Notes under the pieces: generated by a model
Seen by the model: the letters and a program-made list of their open reading frames with translations, nothing else
What the model was told of the DNA's origin: nothing
Databases searched by the model: none
Part shown: piece by piece, positions 1-12,701 of the stretch
How positions within the stretch are numbered: the stretch's first letter is position 1
Layout: every line of letters begins with the position of its first letter
Position numbers and translations under genes: made by a program
DNA from: Plantago ovata
Lineage: Eukaryota; Streptophyta; Magnoliopsida; Lamiales; Plantaginaceae
Direction: 5' to 3'
Length of the DNA stretch: 64,000 nucleotides
Assembly (NCBI GenBank): GCA_028274465.1
Contig: CM051458.1
Location: 19,669,566 to 19,733,565, forward strand

Positions 1-2504
1 AAGCTAAGCTCCCACTGTCCATGAAATCCGTTGATAATTCTAAGTCACATTGACTGTTTGATGTATCACATTTGTACATTTTAGGCGATGGTTGCACTAC
101 ACAACATCGTGTATATGTACAGAGTTCATACTTCAATAAGACAATCTAATATTGACAGTATAACCATGTGATAATAATAATAGATTCTCCTAGAATTCTA
201 TTATTGTTTATCAACACATATTTATTCCAAATAGTGAATATCATGAAGAATTTGAATATTCTCTCGAACCTATCCAACAAGGTTTCAATATGAAAATATC
301 CTAGAAACTTTCATTGAAGCCCCCTCACAATGAAAGTCTTGAATGACCAATATTTTGACTGTTAACGTGGAAGCTATTTCATATGTGTTGGTGTCAATCA
401 TTTTCAATCATATAGATAAGAGCTTCTCACAAACACTTCTAAAGATGTACAGATGATTCATCTACTTTTGAAATAAGTTAAACTAATTTACTTATTTCAA
501 ATGTAAATGATCAAACTCCTAGAGGCTTGCATAAAGTCCACAATGGTCTTATCTTATTTGATTTGCATATCCATACATGATTTGAATTCGACACTAAGTC
601 CTATAACTGTGTCAAACACACTTTACAATAAAGTTTCTCCTCAGAAAGTGGTATAGGCTTGTTATCGAATATATCATGCAATTATTAGATGCTTATGCAA
701 GTAAAATCTTATAGGACTGGTCTATAATCCAACCAATAGATAATATATAGTATGTCTCCCAGACTCAACTATATAATTTTGATTATCCTACACTATGTAG
801 GCATAGACTCCGTTGTTGATATAATACTTTCCTGAAAGAAACTACTACTATGTAATAATAAAATATCAACTTACTTAAGTTCTAAACTTAAGTAATCTCT
901 AGTCCAACTCTTAAGATCCTATGGCTTTAAGCCACCTCTCAAAATCGATATCAAATATCATTTTGTTAGCTATAGGTTATAAACTCATCCCTGCGAGTAT
1001 GACAGTAAATAATCATGATCCTTCTAAAGGATTCCATACAATTCAATTTGTCACGACAATTTACTTAACCTAGGAGTTTGTTCATTTGCGTTCGAATTCG
1101 TTTAACTATCCTGAATGTTATGAGGCACTCTAATATTGGGACACCCAATAAGTTATAGTGATCAAGGTAGCACTCAAATGCTAACCTTACAAAGAAGAGT
1201 GTGTAACTTCTAAGTTGCACTGTTTCAACTTATGGGAATAACTTATTCATAAAAAGATTACTCTCCAAATGCTTTCATTAGCTTATAATGGGCATTACCA
1301 AGTAACATACTCCCACTAACCTCAAGCACCGTTGACTCTTCCTCTTAATCTTTGTCATAGTTAAGTGACAAGTTATCAGCCTCATTAGTTAATTTGTGCT
1401 TTTGAAACCCATTTCAAATTTTGTACTTCTATCTAGTTTATTCCTTGTAAACTCCAAGTCCTGAAAGAATAGCATGTGTCAAGAAACAACATCCAATTTG
1501 TCTCTTATAAAGATAGAGATAAAGTTTCACAAATTAACACATTCTAAAATCCTATTAATCATGAAGAACTTTAATACATATGTGGGACAACCCCATTTTC
1601 ACCTATGTAATAAAGAATCTTACAACATAACTATTATGTGTCTCTAAGACTGATTTAGTAAGGATATAATTTGGATACATATTGAGCTTCAATTGCACTT
1701 GTAACAAAGTATATGGGTTAATCTATGTCGAACATAGCATTTCCATTTCAATGGAACCCATCATGGGATTAACCATGTCTAACAAGGTTTAATTAATTCC
1801 ACTCTATTAGAACCCGTGGCCCTTTTATAACAATCCATAACCATGTTGTAAGTACTATTCTATTGACCCCAATCAAAGAATAAAATACTTCATATAACAT
1901 GTTTATATTCTATTCAACATTGTGACTTTGTACTTCTCATGGGCAATGAACTTGCATCTTCTCAAGCGCAAGTGTTTAGACCAAGGAAAATATAAAGCAC
2001 ATGGTGAATTAGGACATTTCCCAATTTGAATGCTCACACATGCCTTGCAATGTGTGTCATCTCAAATTGCTATTTGGTATTCATCCTTTTTCTAGAAAGA
2101 TCAAGTGAATAACAATTATAAGATAAGATTAAAACCCATATGTTTCAAAACAAATGGTGTCAAGTAGTCTAACGTACATAACACTTGTCATTCTTATCTC
2201 ACAAGTTCAACCAAGTTGACAAATAACATAATTTTGAGAATTGGTTTGTTATGTTGGTCTTCTTATCGTGTATATTGAGAAAGTCATGTCTTATGGTTAA
2301 GAACTTTTGATCCATGTTATTGAAGGCGTCTACCTCTATACTATTAGTGTGACTAAATAGCAGGTAAATCCACTAACGTCTTAACAAGTATGGAAGTTAT
2401 GTTCTTAATAGATGAAATCAATAGTCTAACAATTAATTTCACATGTAAAATAGTATCCAATACTAAAATTACTTCATAGACATAACCAGTTATCAATACG
2501 CAAT

Positions 2505-2700
2505 AATATCCTTCAATCTTTAAGCAATAATTGTTTTAGGTTCAAGGAATTAAACTTTGCTACCCATACTCTTATTGAATTACTATAATTGCAATAGAGT
2601 GTAATATCCTTCAATCTTTAAGCAATAATTGCTTTAGGTTCAAGGAATTAAACTTTGTTACCCATACTCTTATTGAATTACTATAATTGCAATAGAGTGT
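2505..2700. repeat. 98-bp tandem duplication
   Basis: Two adjacent 98-base units (2505-2602 and 2603-2700) differ at only two positions by eye. They lie in the non-coding internal part of element B, so this is a recent local duplication without coding effect. Confidence 0.9.
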
Positions 2701-4047
2701 ATTATTCGTTAGACATCTACTCTTATTTTCATGGTCATCTTTGAGATAAATAGAAATATACTTAGAGAATCTATTAGTATATTTATTCTACCTTTCTTCC
2801 CTTACGGATTCGTTTGATAGAACTGCTCACTATGAGCACCATTTACCCATGGATGATGTTCTTGCAAAAGATTATGAGTAGTAAGCAGCTTTAGTCAATC
2901 TCACTTCTATTGTATTTAATATTCACTATGAAATTAATACAAAACATGAAGAGAATTGAAAGGAAATCAATTGAAGAAATGTTAAGCACTATTCTCTAAG
3001 AATTTCAACATTCTCAATTGACTTTCTTATTCCAAACAATATGAGAACCTGTGAAGAGAAATCAAATTTCAACATTTAAAGATAATACGCATTGACTATC
3101 ATAAGAACTTGTACTCCCACTGATTTAGCCAAACTCTAGAATAGTGGTTGACCAATGTCAATGCTCATCATACATGTTCTGAGAGGTATTTTCTATAATG
3201 TATTCATACTCTCATGTTGTGCAAGCTACTTGTGTACCACACACGCCTAAGTCGAATACGTTACCTAGTTGTCCTTGTATTTAATATAAGTATTCTTGTC
3301 CAACTCGAAAAAACTCAAATTCAAACACAAGACAATCTTGGGTACGTGCTTGTCCAAGACAAACTCAATTAAATCAAACACAAATAACAGTACAGTCAAA
3401 ATGTCATTGGTAAATGAATCAAACTAATAGTACTCATCAAATGCCATTCTACAACAACCTTATAAAACATAATGTAAATAAAGCGTGAATTAAATTTAAC
3501 TCTAATTAAATAACAATTCACAATATCCTCATTCAGCGACTAGATAATCAAGGTCTTTTGACTTATTAGTTCCATTAATTTTATCATATTCACCGACCCC
3601 ATTGGAAGAATACGGATTCATTTCTAATATGAATCTTAATGGCCAAGATCCAAATTTGCACTACTACAGCCCCTGCTATGGCTGATCACTGTAATAGCCA
3701 AATAAGGTAGGTATCTAAACCAATTGTACGATACAACTCTTCGTTGACCAAAGCTACTTTGATCGACGTCCTATAGGCTATGCCTGACGCTATGGCGACT
3801 CGACATTGTCCAAGTAAGTCACAACCATCACACAGTACCAACTATGGACCTATGAAAGAGACTTTCCATCGGCAAACAGAGTAAGCACTATGGTGCATAT
3901 TACTCATGAGATTAGATGGTTCCATTCATCATTCAATTATGATGGGTGACGTCGTGCGATCAAATCGAGACTTAAATTTTAGATGGGGAACATTTATGTC
4001 GGGGTATTTAATCGCTTAAACAAGATCTTAGATAACTATCAAATATT

Positions 4048-4200
4048 GGGCGCCGCCTACCCACACATACAGTTCGCGGGCAAACAAATAATGAGTGCCG
4101 CCTACTCATGCATACAATATGCGGACAAGCAAGTAATGGGTGCCGCCTACCCATGCATATGACAGATGCGGTCCGGAAACTAGTGGGTGCCGCCTACCCA
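4048..4200 (-). repeat. Array of four covarying hairpins in element B leader
   Basis: Four repeats about 45 bases apart, at 4048-4062, 4091-4109, 4136-4154 and 4184-4200. Each has the 7-base core GCCGCCT between inverted arms: ATGAGT/ACTCAT, ATGGGT/ACCCAT and similar. The spacers carry a further shared GCGGNC-like word. The arms change together, so the pairing is kept while the sequence is not. In the element's own RNA (minus strand) the loop reads AGGCGGC. The array lies about 1.6 kb downstream of the primer site. The function is unknown; packaging, dimerisation or protein binding are possible. Confidence 0.75.
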
Positions 4201-5341
4201 TACATAGCGGACATAAAATGCTATATTGATTTCAAGTAAATCATATAGACATTCAAACATATGAGCAAGTAATTGTGAGTTTAAAGTTTGCAAGAAAATA
4301 TAATTGTCTCATCTTTATACTTCTAAAGTAATTTATAAATGTTTTATTTCAAAAATAAAACATCTACTAATTTCCAAGAAATTAAATAAATTATAAATCC
4401 AATTATAATAATCTATGAGTCATAAATCTAATTCATGAATTTCCACGAATTTATAAATATTTAGAACAAGTTTCTACATCAATATAATCTTCTAAAGACT
4501 ATATTAATATTATCATAGTTTATAAACTATTTATAAACCAATTATCAAGATTTTAAATATTAAAAATATAAAACATGTCTCTAAACATTAATATTAAACC
4601 TCCATAGTAACATTAGGACACAAATGTAATTTATAAACTATTTATAAATTAAATATTGAGTTTCTAAAACTCTAAGGGTCCATTTTAAATTTCCAAAGAG
4701 TTTATAGTGAAGTTTCTAAAACTTTATTGGGAAATTCGAAGGTATCAGACACTCAGAGGACAAGTGTCCAATTTCCAGAATTATAAAATCAAATTTTGTT
4801 GGACTGAATTGAAGTTTTATAAGTTTGGGTACTGAAATCATAAACGTCAACAGTACAGGGGCCTCCGTCCCAATAAGACATAAGAATCTATCTAATTGAA
4901 ACAGGGTCCCTGATCTTCTGTTTCCTTTCAAACCAGCCGCAATACTTTTATTACACTCGATTCAGTCCCTGGCCTTTTGAAAAAGTTCAATCAAGTCCCT
5001 ATTCTTTCCAAAAGCTTGCACCCATGTCCAACAATGGTGCTTCGAACTCGAATTCGAATTCCCAATCAATCCTAGAGTTCCAAACACTAATCCAACAATC
5101 AACCCATTTCTAAACATCATCCATCCATATGAATCATCAACAGATCATATCAAAAGACATGAAGAATCAAAATCCCAAACCTTTTTTTTTTTTTTTAAGT
5201 TGATCGATCTATCCAATTGACCTCGCGATCCCGTTCGTGATCAGTTCAGTCGGAACGATTCCGACTTCAGCTACCATCGTCGAATGTCATGCTCCCGCTT
5301 TTGAATTGATTTGAGTTCAAGAAGGTTGCGGAGCTTTCATG

Positions 5342-5359
5342 GCCGCCATTAATGGCGGC
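5342..5359. repeat. 18-base perfect palindrome in element B leader
   Basis: GCCGCCATTAATGGCGGC is its own reverse complement. It lies about 420 bases downstream of the primer site. It also overlaps the ATG of a 77-codon plus-strand frame (5339-5572) that I do not regard as a gene, because it opposes the element and matches nothing I know. Confidence 0.8.
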
Positions 5360-5775
5360 TCGAGCTCTTCAATTCTAGAACTCGAATCCAATCGTGAAAC
5401 TGAACGCACGGTTGATGACGAAAAACGGAGAAGGATGATATCTTCGATTCGACGAACGGAGGTCAAATGCAGCCGAGCTCCGGCGAAGCTCCAAGCTTCG
5501 TCTATGGTGGACGAAGAGAAGCTGGGTTTCCTGCTTGGGATTATATCATTAATAATTGTTAATTATTGTTAAATCAATAAACAATTATTCATGAGGATTG
5601 TGAGAGTAATATACCCCAACCCAGTTTGTTTATATCAAATACGAACAGATCCAATCTTCGTGATAGGAAATACAAACCCCAAATTTTATAAGACAACATA
5701 ATTTCTTCAAACATAAACTCACGATAAATAATAAAACATAAAATAACACGTAAATAATTCATTCAATCAAGCCTA

Positions 5776-5787
5776 GCTCTGATACCA
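5776..5787 (-). other. Primer-binding site of element B
   Basis: The minus strand reads TGGTATCAGAGC, the plant initiator tRNA-Met primer site, one base inside the LTR. It sets the orientation of the element as leftward. Confidence 0.85.
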
Positions 5788-5788
5788 C

Positions 5789-7707
5789 TGTTAGTAATTG
5801 TAGGAAATTACCTCTAAGGTTAATGCAGCGGAATTCAAAAATTTACTACATGGATCCTTGATTGAATGATTATTTAACATGCTTCATATAAATGACTTAC
5901 CCGTTATCCAGCATCCAGCTTCCATTAATGAATGATCTAATCATGAATTTGTTCTTCAAAGAACAATTGATGATCTTCTAAAGATTCTGACTGAACTCAG
6001 AACAATTCTAAGCTGCCTACGTACCCTCAGGATCAAGTCAAACGTAGTTCAATTCTTCGTTGATGAATTCTCCATGGATGCTAGGAAATCCATATTCATA
6101 ATAACCGTGTAGAAGAAACCCAAAAGAGAAGGAAAGCTCTAAGCCACAATCAGCAACAACACGTAAAAACCCTTACTTTCTATCTACTGCGGCCGCAGCC
6201 CTAGATAGGTAAAACGCTGATATAATGTTTTACATGGGCCTGGCCCAGTTGGTATGTGTGCAGACTAATTTTCTGGAGGTCACGGGTTCGAAGCCCATCA
6301 CTAGCAACCTTTTTATTTTGGGCTTTTAACACATGAACCTCATTCTAAATTGGTTCAAATGCACATTCTAACTTTAATTAAATTAAATATAATTTAATCT
6401 AATTATTCTTTTCTTCTTTTATTAATTAAATCCAATTTAATTAATTTACTTTCTAAAAATATAAATTAATTAAGTACATTGAATTCAATTCAACTTAATT
6501 AATTAATTCTATCAAATAGAACATTCTCAACAATATTAAATTAAATATTTATCAATCCAATTGATATTTTATTTAATATAGTAATTACGTCATAAATCCA
6601 ATTTTAACTTAATTAACGATTTCCATCAAATGAAATGTCATTTACAATAGTAAATCAAATATTATCAATCCAATTGATATTTAATTTACCCTAATGCTTA
6701 ATCGGGAGAATTATCACCTAGTTGTATATGACCCATAGGCCCTCACATATTAGGCAATGATCAAATCAAGGTCTCAGTGAATATTCCTAGACAATCGTCA
6801 CTAGACAATACTAATATGTAGTAACGTTTGTTGAGGAGATACAAACTGCCTGTGATGTAGAGTACTTTGATGATACGGTCCTTTCATTCTCGAATACTCG
6901 AATGAGTCCAGAATATGGATTAGTGTCTATTCCAATAACTCATCCATTGTCTTTCAATCTTCTTAGTCGACCGAGATGATTATGTCCAAATACCATTTTG
7001 ACATATATCTTTGCAGTGGCCACTGACTAACGATCGCACTAATATGAGATGTAGAGTATTCTCTCCTTGAATCCATTCGGAGGAATGAATCCTGATCTTG
7101 GTCCAATCACTCACACCATATGCTTCCTAATATACCCAACGCATGCCGTATCTACCCTACTTTAAGAGTGCAAGCGTTGCGCATGGTCAAAGTATATTAT
7201 TCCACATATGATGTAGTATTGACCTCAAGTCTGAGGACTATTACATCACCCTACAATCCGATACTCCCATAGACACTTAAATAGAATTTACCAAATGGTT
7301 TCTCGGCTGGGTATGCCAACACTCTCCAAAGTGTCCATGTGTCCATCATGAATAACCAAGCTATTCGCAGCAGTGAGAACTACTACATCCTCGAAGGATT
7401 TGATGCAACATATGCTAGTCTCTATCGCATCATTGATATCCCATATCTCAATGACCATCAACTAGTGGCTAATTTTAGGACTTAAGTTCTTACACACAAG
7501 CTCCCACTAACTTGGTGATTATCTTTAGTCCTTGGGAACATCTTACAGAATAATTCAAACAACCAAATAATCTATTCAGTAAATGTAATGCCAATTGTAT
7601 TTATGTATGATTAAATAAATGTAACATAATTAAATACCAATAAGCTGAATGCGGTAAAGTACATATTGTCCTTAATGTTGGTTGTCTCTAGGACATATAT
7701 ACTTTCA
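5789..7707 (-). repeat. 5' LTR of element B
   Basis: The LTR begins TGTTAGTAATTG on the plus strand, directly after the primer site, and ends ...TATACTTTCA next to SIRE-like ORF2 sequence. Its last 25 bases closely match the end of the LTR of element A. The TG/CA boundaries and the adjacent primer site fix both ends. The 5 bases to its right, TTCAG (7708-7712), are the presumed TSD, which cannot be checked because the left end lies outside the window. Confidence 0.7.
6234..6306 (+). repeat. tRNA-derived (SINE-like) segment with Pol III boxes
   Basis: TGGCCCAGTTGG at 6241-6252 fits the A-box consensus, and GGTTCGAAGCC near 6285-6295 fits the B box at tRNA-like spacing. A T-arm can be drawn with one mismatch, but the acceptor arm does not pair, so this is not a working tRNA. 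A T-rich tail follows. It is probably a tRNA-derived SINE head captured in the LTR of element B. Confidence 0.5.
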
Positions 7708-7716
7708 TTCAGAACA

Positions 7717-10700
7717 CGAAAATAGACCTGAAATGGACTGATTTAGCGGAAATCTTTCAGATTCCAACCACTGGAACTGAAGATGACATCACTGCCACTG
7801 ATGAAGAGATAGAAGTCTTCTACAGTGATGTCAGAAATGAGAAAATGAAGAAAGGAGAGATTTCTCCCGTGACTTGGACAAAGCACGTTAAGAGGAAGCA
7901 TCTCTGCCATTCACTTGGTCTAGTAGCTCTGCTACTAATCAAAGTCTTAGACTCCCAAGTTGGAGGAATAGACCAAGTAGTTTTGAGAAGGTGGCCGCTG
8001 CTGATGCATATCTATGAGAACAAAACGGAGCTCAACTGGGCTAAGTACATTTTCAACAGACTTGTGGATTGTGTTACTAAGTTCAAGGTTAAGGTTGAAG
8101 ACAACAAGGTCTCACCTACCTTCCCAGTAATATATGGACTAAAGATATGCTTTATCCTTGAACACTTCAGGATTCAGCTGAGAAACCCATTGCCAATCAA
8201 GAAATCTGTATGCAATGTGGGAAAAGCCTTCTACAAGCAGAATGTACCTAAGACTGCTGGCAAGAAACTTCAAAAATCTAAGAAGACAACAACTGCAAAT
8301 GTTGTCAGCACAAGCCAGCAAGAAAGGTATACAACAGCTGCAGATGTCACCACTCAGCAACTTAGAGATGAAACTGCTGTAGATGGTGGTGACAGAGATG
8401 AAACTGCTCTAGATGGTGATCATGCTGACACCACTACACCCGTTGCTGAAAATGCAACTACTGACGCCTCTGCTGGGAAACTCGAAAAATCAAAGAAGAA
8501 AAAGAGGAAAGCTGATGATGACACTCAGACTGCAGCGTCATCAGCAAACCCCGTCCCCAAGAGAAAAAGGACAAATAACCCAAGAAAGAAAACTGAGGCT
8601 CACAAGTCAGTACCAATTGTCCATGATCTCTCGGACGATTCCCAAGCAGTTGCTGAAAAGCAAACTCCAGTAGATGTTGACAAGGTGGTTACTGAAACCT
8701 ATGTCAACAACGTTGAAGTGTTTGCGGAAGCCTTCAACAATCAACTCAATGTTGATCTTTCTACTGTGAATAAACCACAAGGCAGTGGAAATGAAATTCC
8801 TGCCCAAATCCCAGATATCTACATTGTAGATAATCTTGATGATCCGACTCTGGAACCGGTAACCGATATTGCTGCTGACATAAGAACCGCGGCACTTGTT
8901 GAAGCTGCCTTTGCTAAAAAGATGGTTGCTGAACAAGCAACTCATCAGGTTGCTGAAGAACCAGTTGCTGAGACCGCAATGGTTCAAGTCCCAGAGGTTG
9001 CAGAAGCAACACGAGAAGCATTATTCAACGACGCATCTCGCGATGCTGAGAATACTGGCCCCAGTTCACCAAAGACATCAATTGACAAAGTCCAGCTTGT
9101 ACTGCAAGAATTAAGCCATCAAATGGAGTTGGATATTGAAGAAACATCCAACAAATAAATAGATGTTTTTATGACAAGCAGTGAGCTTAAGGCTCAAGAT
9201 GCTTCCGCTCAACTTGTCATTTCAGAGACAAGGGAGATAGCTGAAACCGCACAGCTTTCTCAAATAGAGCTAGAGAAGAAGTCTGCTAAAGAAAAAGTCC
9301 CAGAAACTGAAGAAGCTAATAATGCTGAAAGGACTGAGCCACAACTTGTCCTTCCTCAGCAGGTAGTTAATTCAACCTTAAGCAAATCTTCAATTTCTGA
9401 AACTCAATCTTTTGCTAAAATTATGATCTCTCTACAGACTTCTAAAGATGCAAGTCATACGGTTGCTGAAGCCTCTGCACCAGAATCAACACTTCCTGCT
9501 CAGCAGGTAGTTAAAGTTTTTGGTAAAACAACTAAGTTTGACAACTTAGTACTTGTATCTAACTCGTATTTATTTCAGGATGAACAAATGGAGGATGCTT
9601 CTCAAGCTCCTCAAGGAATGGAAATTGTACCAGCACAAACAAGTGTGCAACATGAGCTTGCTGAAACTCAACAGGTAATTCATGTTTCAGCTTTGGACTC
9701 TAAGACAATTATCCAAACCTCTCCTGATCTAAATGTTATTCTTTTTCAGGCTCTAAAGGAGACCACTGAAGTGGTTCACATCACTGAAGATCCAAAAGTG
9801 AGTTCTGAGGAACTTTACTTCGACTTCAAAAGAGCAACCTTGTCAAGAAATGTACAGAAGGATGGATTTTTCTGATCTCCATCTTCATCTATCAAATGAG
9901 AAAAAGAGATCTTCTCTGCTGAAACTCGAGACTTTTGTCCACTCCATACTTCCTGAAGAAATGTCATATTCTCAGCTAATGAGCTCAAATCTGATTGCTC
10001 AAATCAGAGAGAATATGAAGGCCAAATTTAAGAGTGCCTCTCCAGCTGAAAAAGCTGTGATGCTCAAGGGTTCATTTGTACCCGTGGTGGCTGATCCCCA
10101 CAAAATCAATGAAGAAGAGGAAGTAACGAGTGTTGCTTTATACAAGCATCTCGAGCTAGTCATTTTGACTAATGATGATGAAGAGGAAGAAGATGAAAAC
10201 ATCCTCACTGCTCCTGCTGAACCAAGTACTCAAGCATCTGTACAACGCGCTGATACTGAGGAAGAGTATGCCAGAAAGCGCGCTGCATTGAAACATGGCA
10301 AGAGCAAGCTTTCTGATGCCGAGTTATCTTTACTCGATGCCAAGGTCACTGATACAAACCTTGATGATGAAGAAGAATTGGATGAAGATTACCAAAGAGC
10401 ACCTCAAAATAGTCTCCAAATTCATGCAAGGCACACGCAAAATTTGGATATTGCTCAATCTTCAGGAGTAAAGCCACAGGAAGTCCCCTCCCTTCCACTT
10501 ACTACTGGTGAAACTCCAGTAATTGAGTCTCAAACGTTGCCATCAACAACTACTCAATTAAAACCTACTACTGGTGAAACTCCAGTAATTGAGTCTCAAA
10601 CGTTGCCATCAGCAACTACTCAATTAAAACCTACTACTGGTGAAACTCCAGTCGTTGAGTCTGAAGCGTTGCCATCAGCAACCACTCAACCAAAAGGGAA

Positions 10701-12438
10701 TGAAGCTGCCGACTTAGGTTCCAAGGTTGTTGGCCTTGATGAATCTGAGGATGAAGATGATCTATCAGCAAATGAGGATGAAAACTCCAAGAAAGACCCC
10801 AAAGTGGTCGAAATTCCTCCTCTTGACTATGAAAATGATGAAGGAGATGACTTGAGAGGAGAATTGCTGTTACAAGATGATCAATTTGCTTCAGAGCTTA
10901 AAGTTCATTCCTTGACCCCTAATCTAGTGCCGTTTCCACGTGTGGAGGAGTTTACTCCAAGAATTTTGGCACTTAGGGAAGTCCACAAAGCCTGCAAAGC
11001 TGAAGATGATGCATTGCTTGCTGAGAGCCCGCTTGATATTGGAAAAATATTGGCTACTGTGGTGAGACGCACTACTACACTTACAATAGCTCAGAAAGAC
11101 ATTAGTCTTTATCACAAGAGATATGAAAAAGATGTAAGTTAAGCACTCCGGCTAGCAAAGTCTGCATTAGTCAAGGCTCAGACTTTCATGGAAGAAAAGG
11201 CCGCAACAGAGCGCAGACATGAGGAGAATATGGCGAGTATTAAGCAAGAATTGTCAAAGTTGACTTCTGATCAGCAAGCAATCATCATGAAATACAACAG
11301 CCTAAGTACTCTGGCTGGAAATTGCAATGAGTTCTTCTCTTTGCACATTACTCCAATGATGCAATACATGTCTAAGGGGGAAGATAAATAAAAGAGAACT
11401 TCAAGAAAGAAAACCCCTCCTACTGTTGAAGCGCCACTGACCATAGAACCTCTTGCTGAAAAAGAGCAAAGTTCTAAAAGACAAGCAGAATCTGAGTTAA
11501 ATTCAGCAAGTCCCAAAAAGAGAAAAACTGCTGCTGAAACTCAAGGATTCTGTCATACTGAAAGTCATCAAGCTCTGAATGAAGATGATGATGATGATGA
11601 CAATCAGACAATAGCTCAAGCCATAAGAGCTAAACCAATTACAGCCTTAACTCCGTCTGGCCATTCAAAGCATTTCTCTTCTGACTCAAGATCTTCAGCA
11701 AGAGATCAAGACAATGCAAAGTCAAGAAGAAGAAGGCAAATATAGGAAGAAAAGAGGCTGGCCAGCATTGCTATTGGCTCCGACATTGAATATACAAAGA
11801 CCAGCAATGATGTAACCACTCAGAACGTGATCAGAAACGTTCATGGTTGCTGGATCTTAAAGCTGGAAGACTTGCTGGTGAATGAATTCTTTCCAACAGC
11901 CATACTGAACCAAATGTTCACTTGGATTGATCTCAAGGTAAAAAGGAAAGAAAGGGCTGAGTCCCTACCAAGAAATATTGCTGGGAGATGGTTGAATCTT
12001 GAAGTCTCAGTAAGAAGAACTGCAATTGGTAAGTCTATAAGACAAGAACCTGAATTGATAAAACCAATTGGCATTGCTTATTACTCTGACCCCGTGACCA
12101 AGAAAACAAAGAAGAGACTTTGATTGATTCCTTATGAGTATTTCTATCTCACTGCTAAAGATCAGGAAGAAGATCTTCTCTGGCTAAGGAAGATTCATCC
12201 TAAAAGCATTCAGATACACAGCTTCTCCATGCCAGCAATTGGGGCATGCATTTGTGGGTAACTCATTACATGGAAATGAATGCTGAAAAGCATTATCATA
12301 CTGCCTGCAAAAATGCAAGGATTCTTCAACTACAAGTCCGTAGGCTACTTGAAAATTACGCAAAGGACTATTGAATTCACTGCACTTGCTGAGAAGAGTG
12401 TAAGAGAGATTTTGAGAAAATCCTCTGAAAGAGCTTAA
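7717..12438 (+). pseudogene. SIRE-like ORF2 (post-pol ORF), decayed copy
   Basis: Homologous to the ORF at 47998-53286 and missing about its first 145 codons. The N-terminal globular part (7845 onward, with a basic stretch before a KKKKRK-type cluster near 8497-8518) is followed by a long acidic Ala/Glu/Val/Gln-rich region, a coiled-coil-like segment (11110-11380) and a conserved C-terminal domain (11820-12430). Frame breaks compared with copy 2 include TAA at 9156, a deletion near 9850, CAG to TAA at 11140 and CAG to TAG near 11743. The three intron-like segments of copy 2 are present at 9363-9437, 9507-9578 and 9675-9749. The function is unknown. The position after pol corresponds to the env-like ORF of Sireviruses, but I see no signal peptide or clear membrane anchor. 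Confidence 0.7.
10501..10698 (+). repeat. Three 66-base in-frame coding repeats in ORF2
   Basis: Units 10501-10566, 10567-10632 and 10633-10698 encode a 22-residue repeat starting TTGETPVIESQTLPS. The third unit is more diverged at its end. Copy 2 of the element has a related array near 51361-51535 with a shortened middle unit, so the array varies in length between copies. Confidence 0.85.
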
Positions 12439-12701
12439 CTCTCTGTAATAGTTCTGTTTAAGTTTTGTTTGCTGATTCTGTGTAGTTATCTCTGCTCTTT
12501 CCTGTAAACTTACTGAAAGATAACTATCAACAATGAAGCTTTTGACTCTTATTGGTTTTTGATTATGCAATTTACTTATGCTTACTGTTTAATTATTCAA
12601 GCATGCTTGCATTAATCAACTGATTTATTCAACATCAGAAACCTCTAAAAGGATAACAATTAATTTAGCCATGGATTGCTAACATCAAAAAGGGGGAAAT
12701 T

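Larger units (their letters stand above)
1..7707 (-). mobile_element. Element B: minus-strand non-coding LTR retroelement (5' LTR plus internal part)
   Basis: Read on the minus strand, an LTR (5789-7707) is followed by a 12-base tRNA-Met primer site and 5.8 kb of internal sequence running off the left edge. No reading frame above about 75 codons exists in this AT-rich internal part and I recognise no gag or pol motif on either strand. It therefore looks like a large retrotransposon derivative (LARD) or a long untranslated leader. The primer site and the LTR ends (TG...CA) are seen directly; the superfamily is not resolved, since the tRNA-Met site fits both Copia and many Gypsy elements. It shares LTR-end sequence and a hairpin array with element A. 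It is inserted in SIRE-like copy 1 at 7708. The second LTR must lie outside the window. Confidence 0.7.

Noticed and set aside
4048..4200. CRISPR-like repeat array
   Set aside because: Plant nuclear context inside a retroelement, repeats with differing arms, short similar spacers, no cas genes.
5339..5572. 77-codon ORF starting MAAINGGSSSS
   Set aside because: Opposite to the element's direction, starts on a palindrome, no recognisable family.
6234..6306. Functional tRNA gene
   Set aside because: The acceptor arm does not pair; only A and B boxes and part of the T-arm remain.
8139..8360. Antisense frames across ORF2 (also 8607-8987 and 48898-49170)
   Set aside because: Shadows of the plus-strand ORF2 reading frame.
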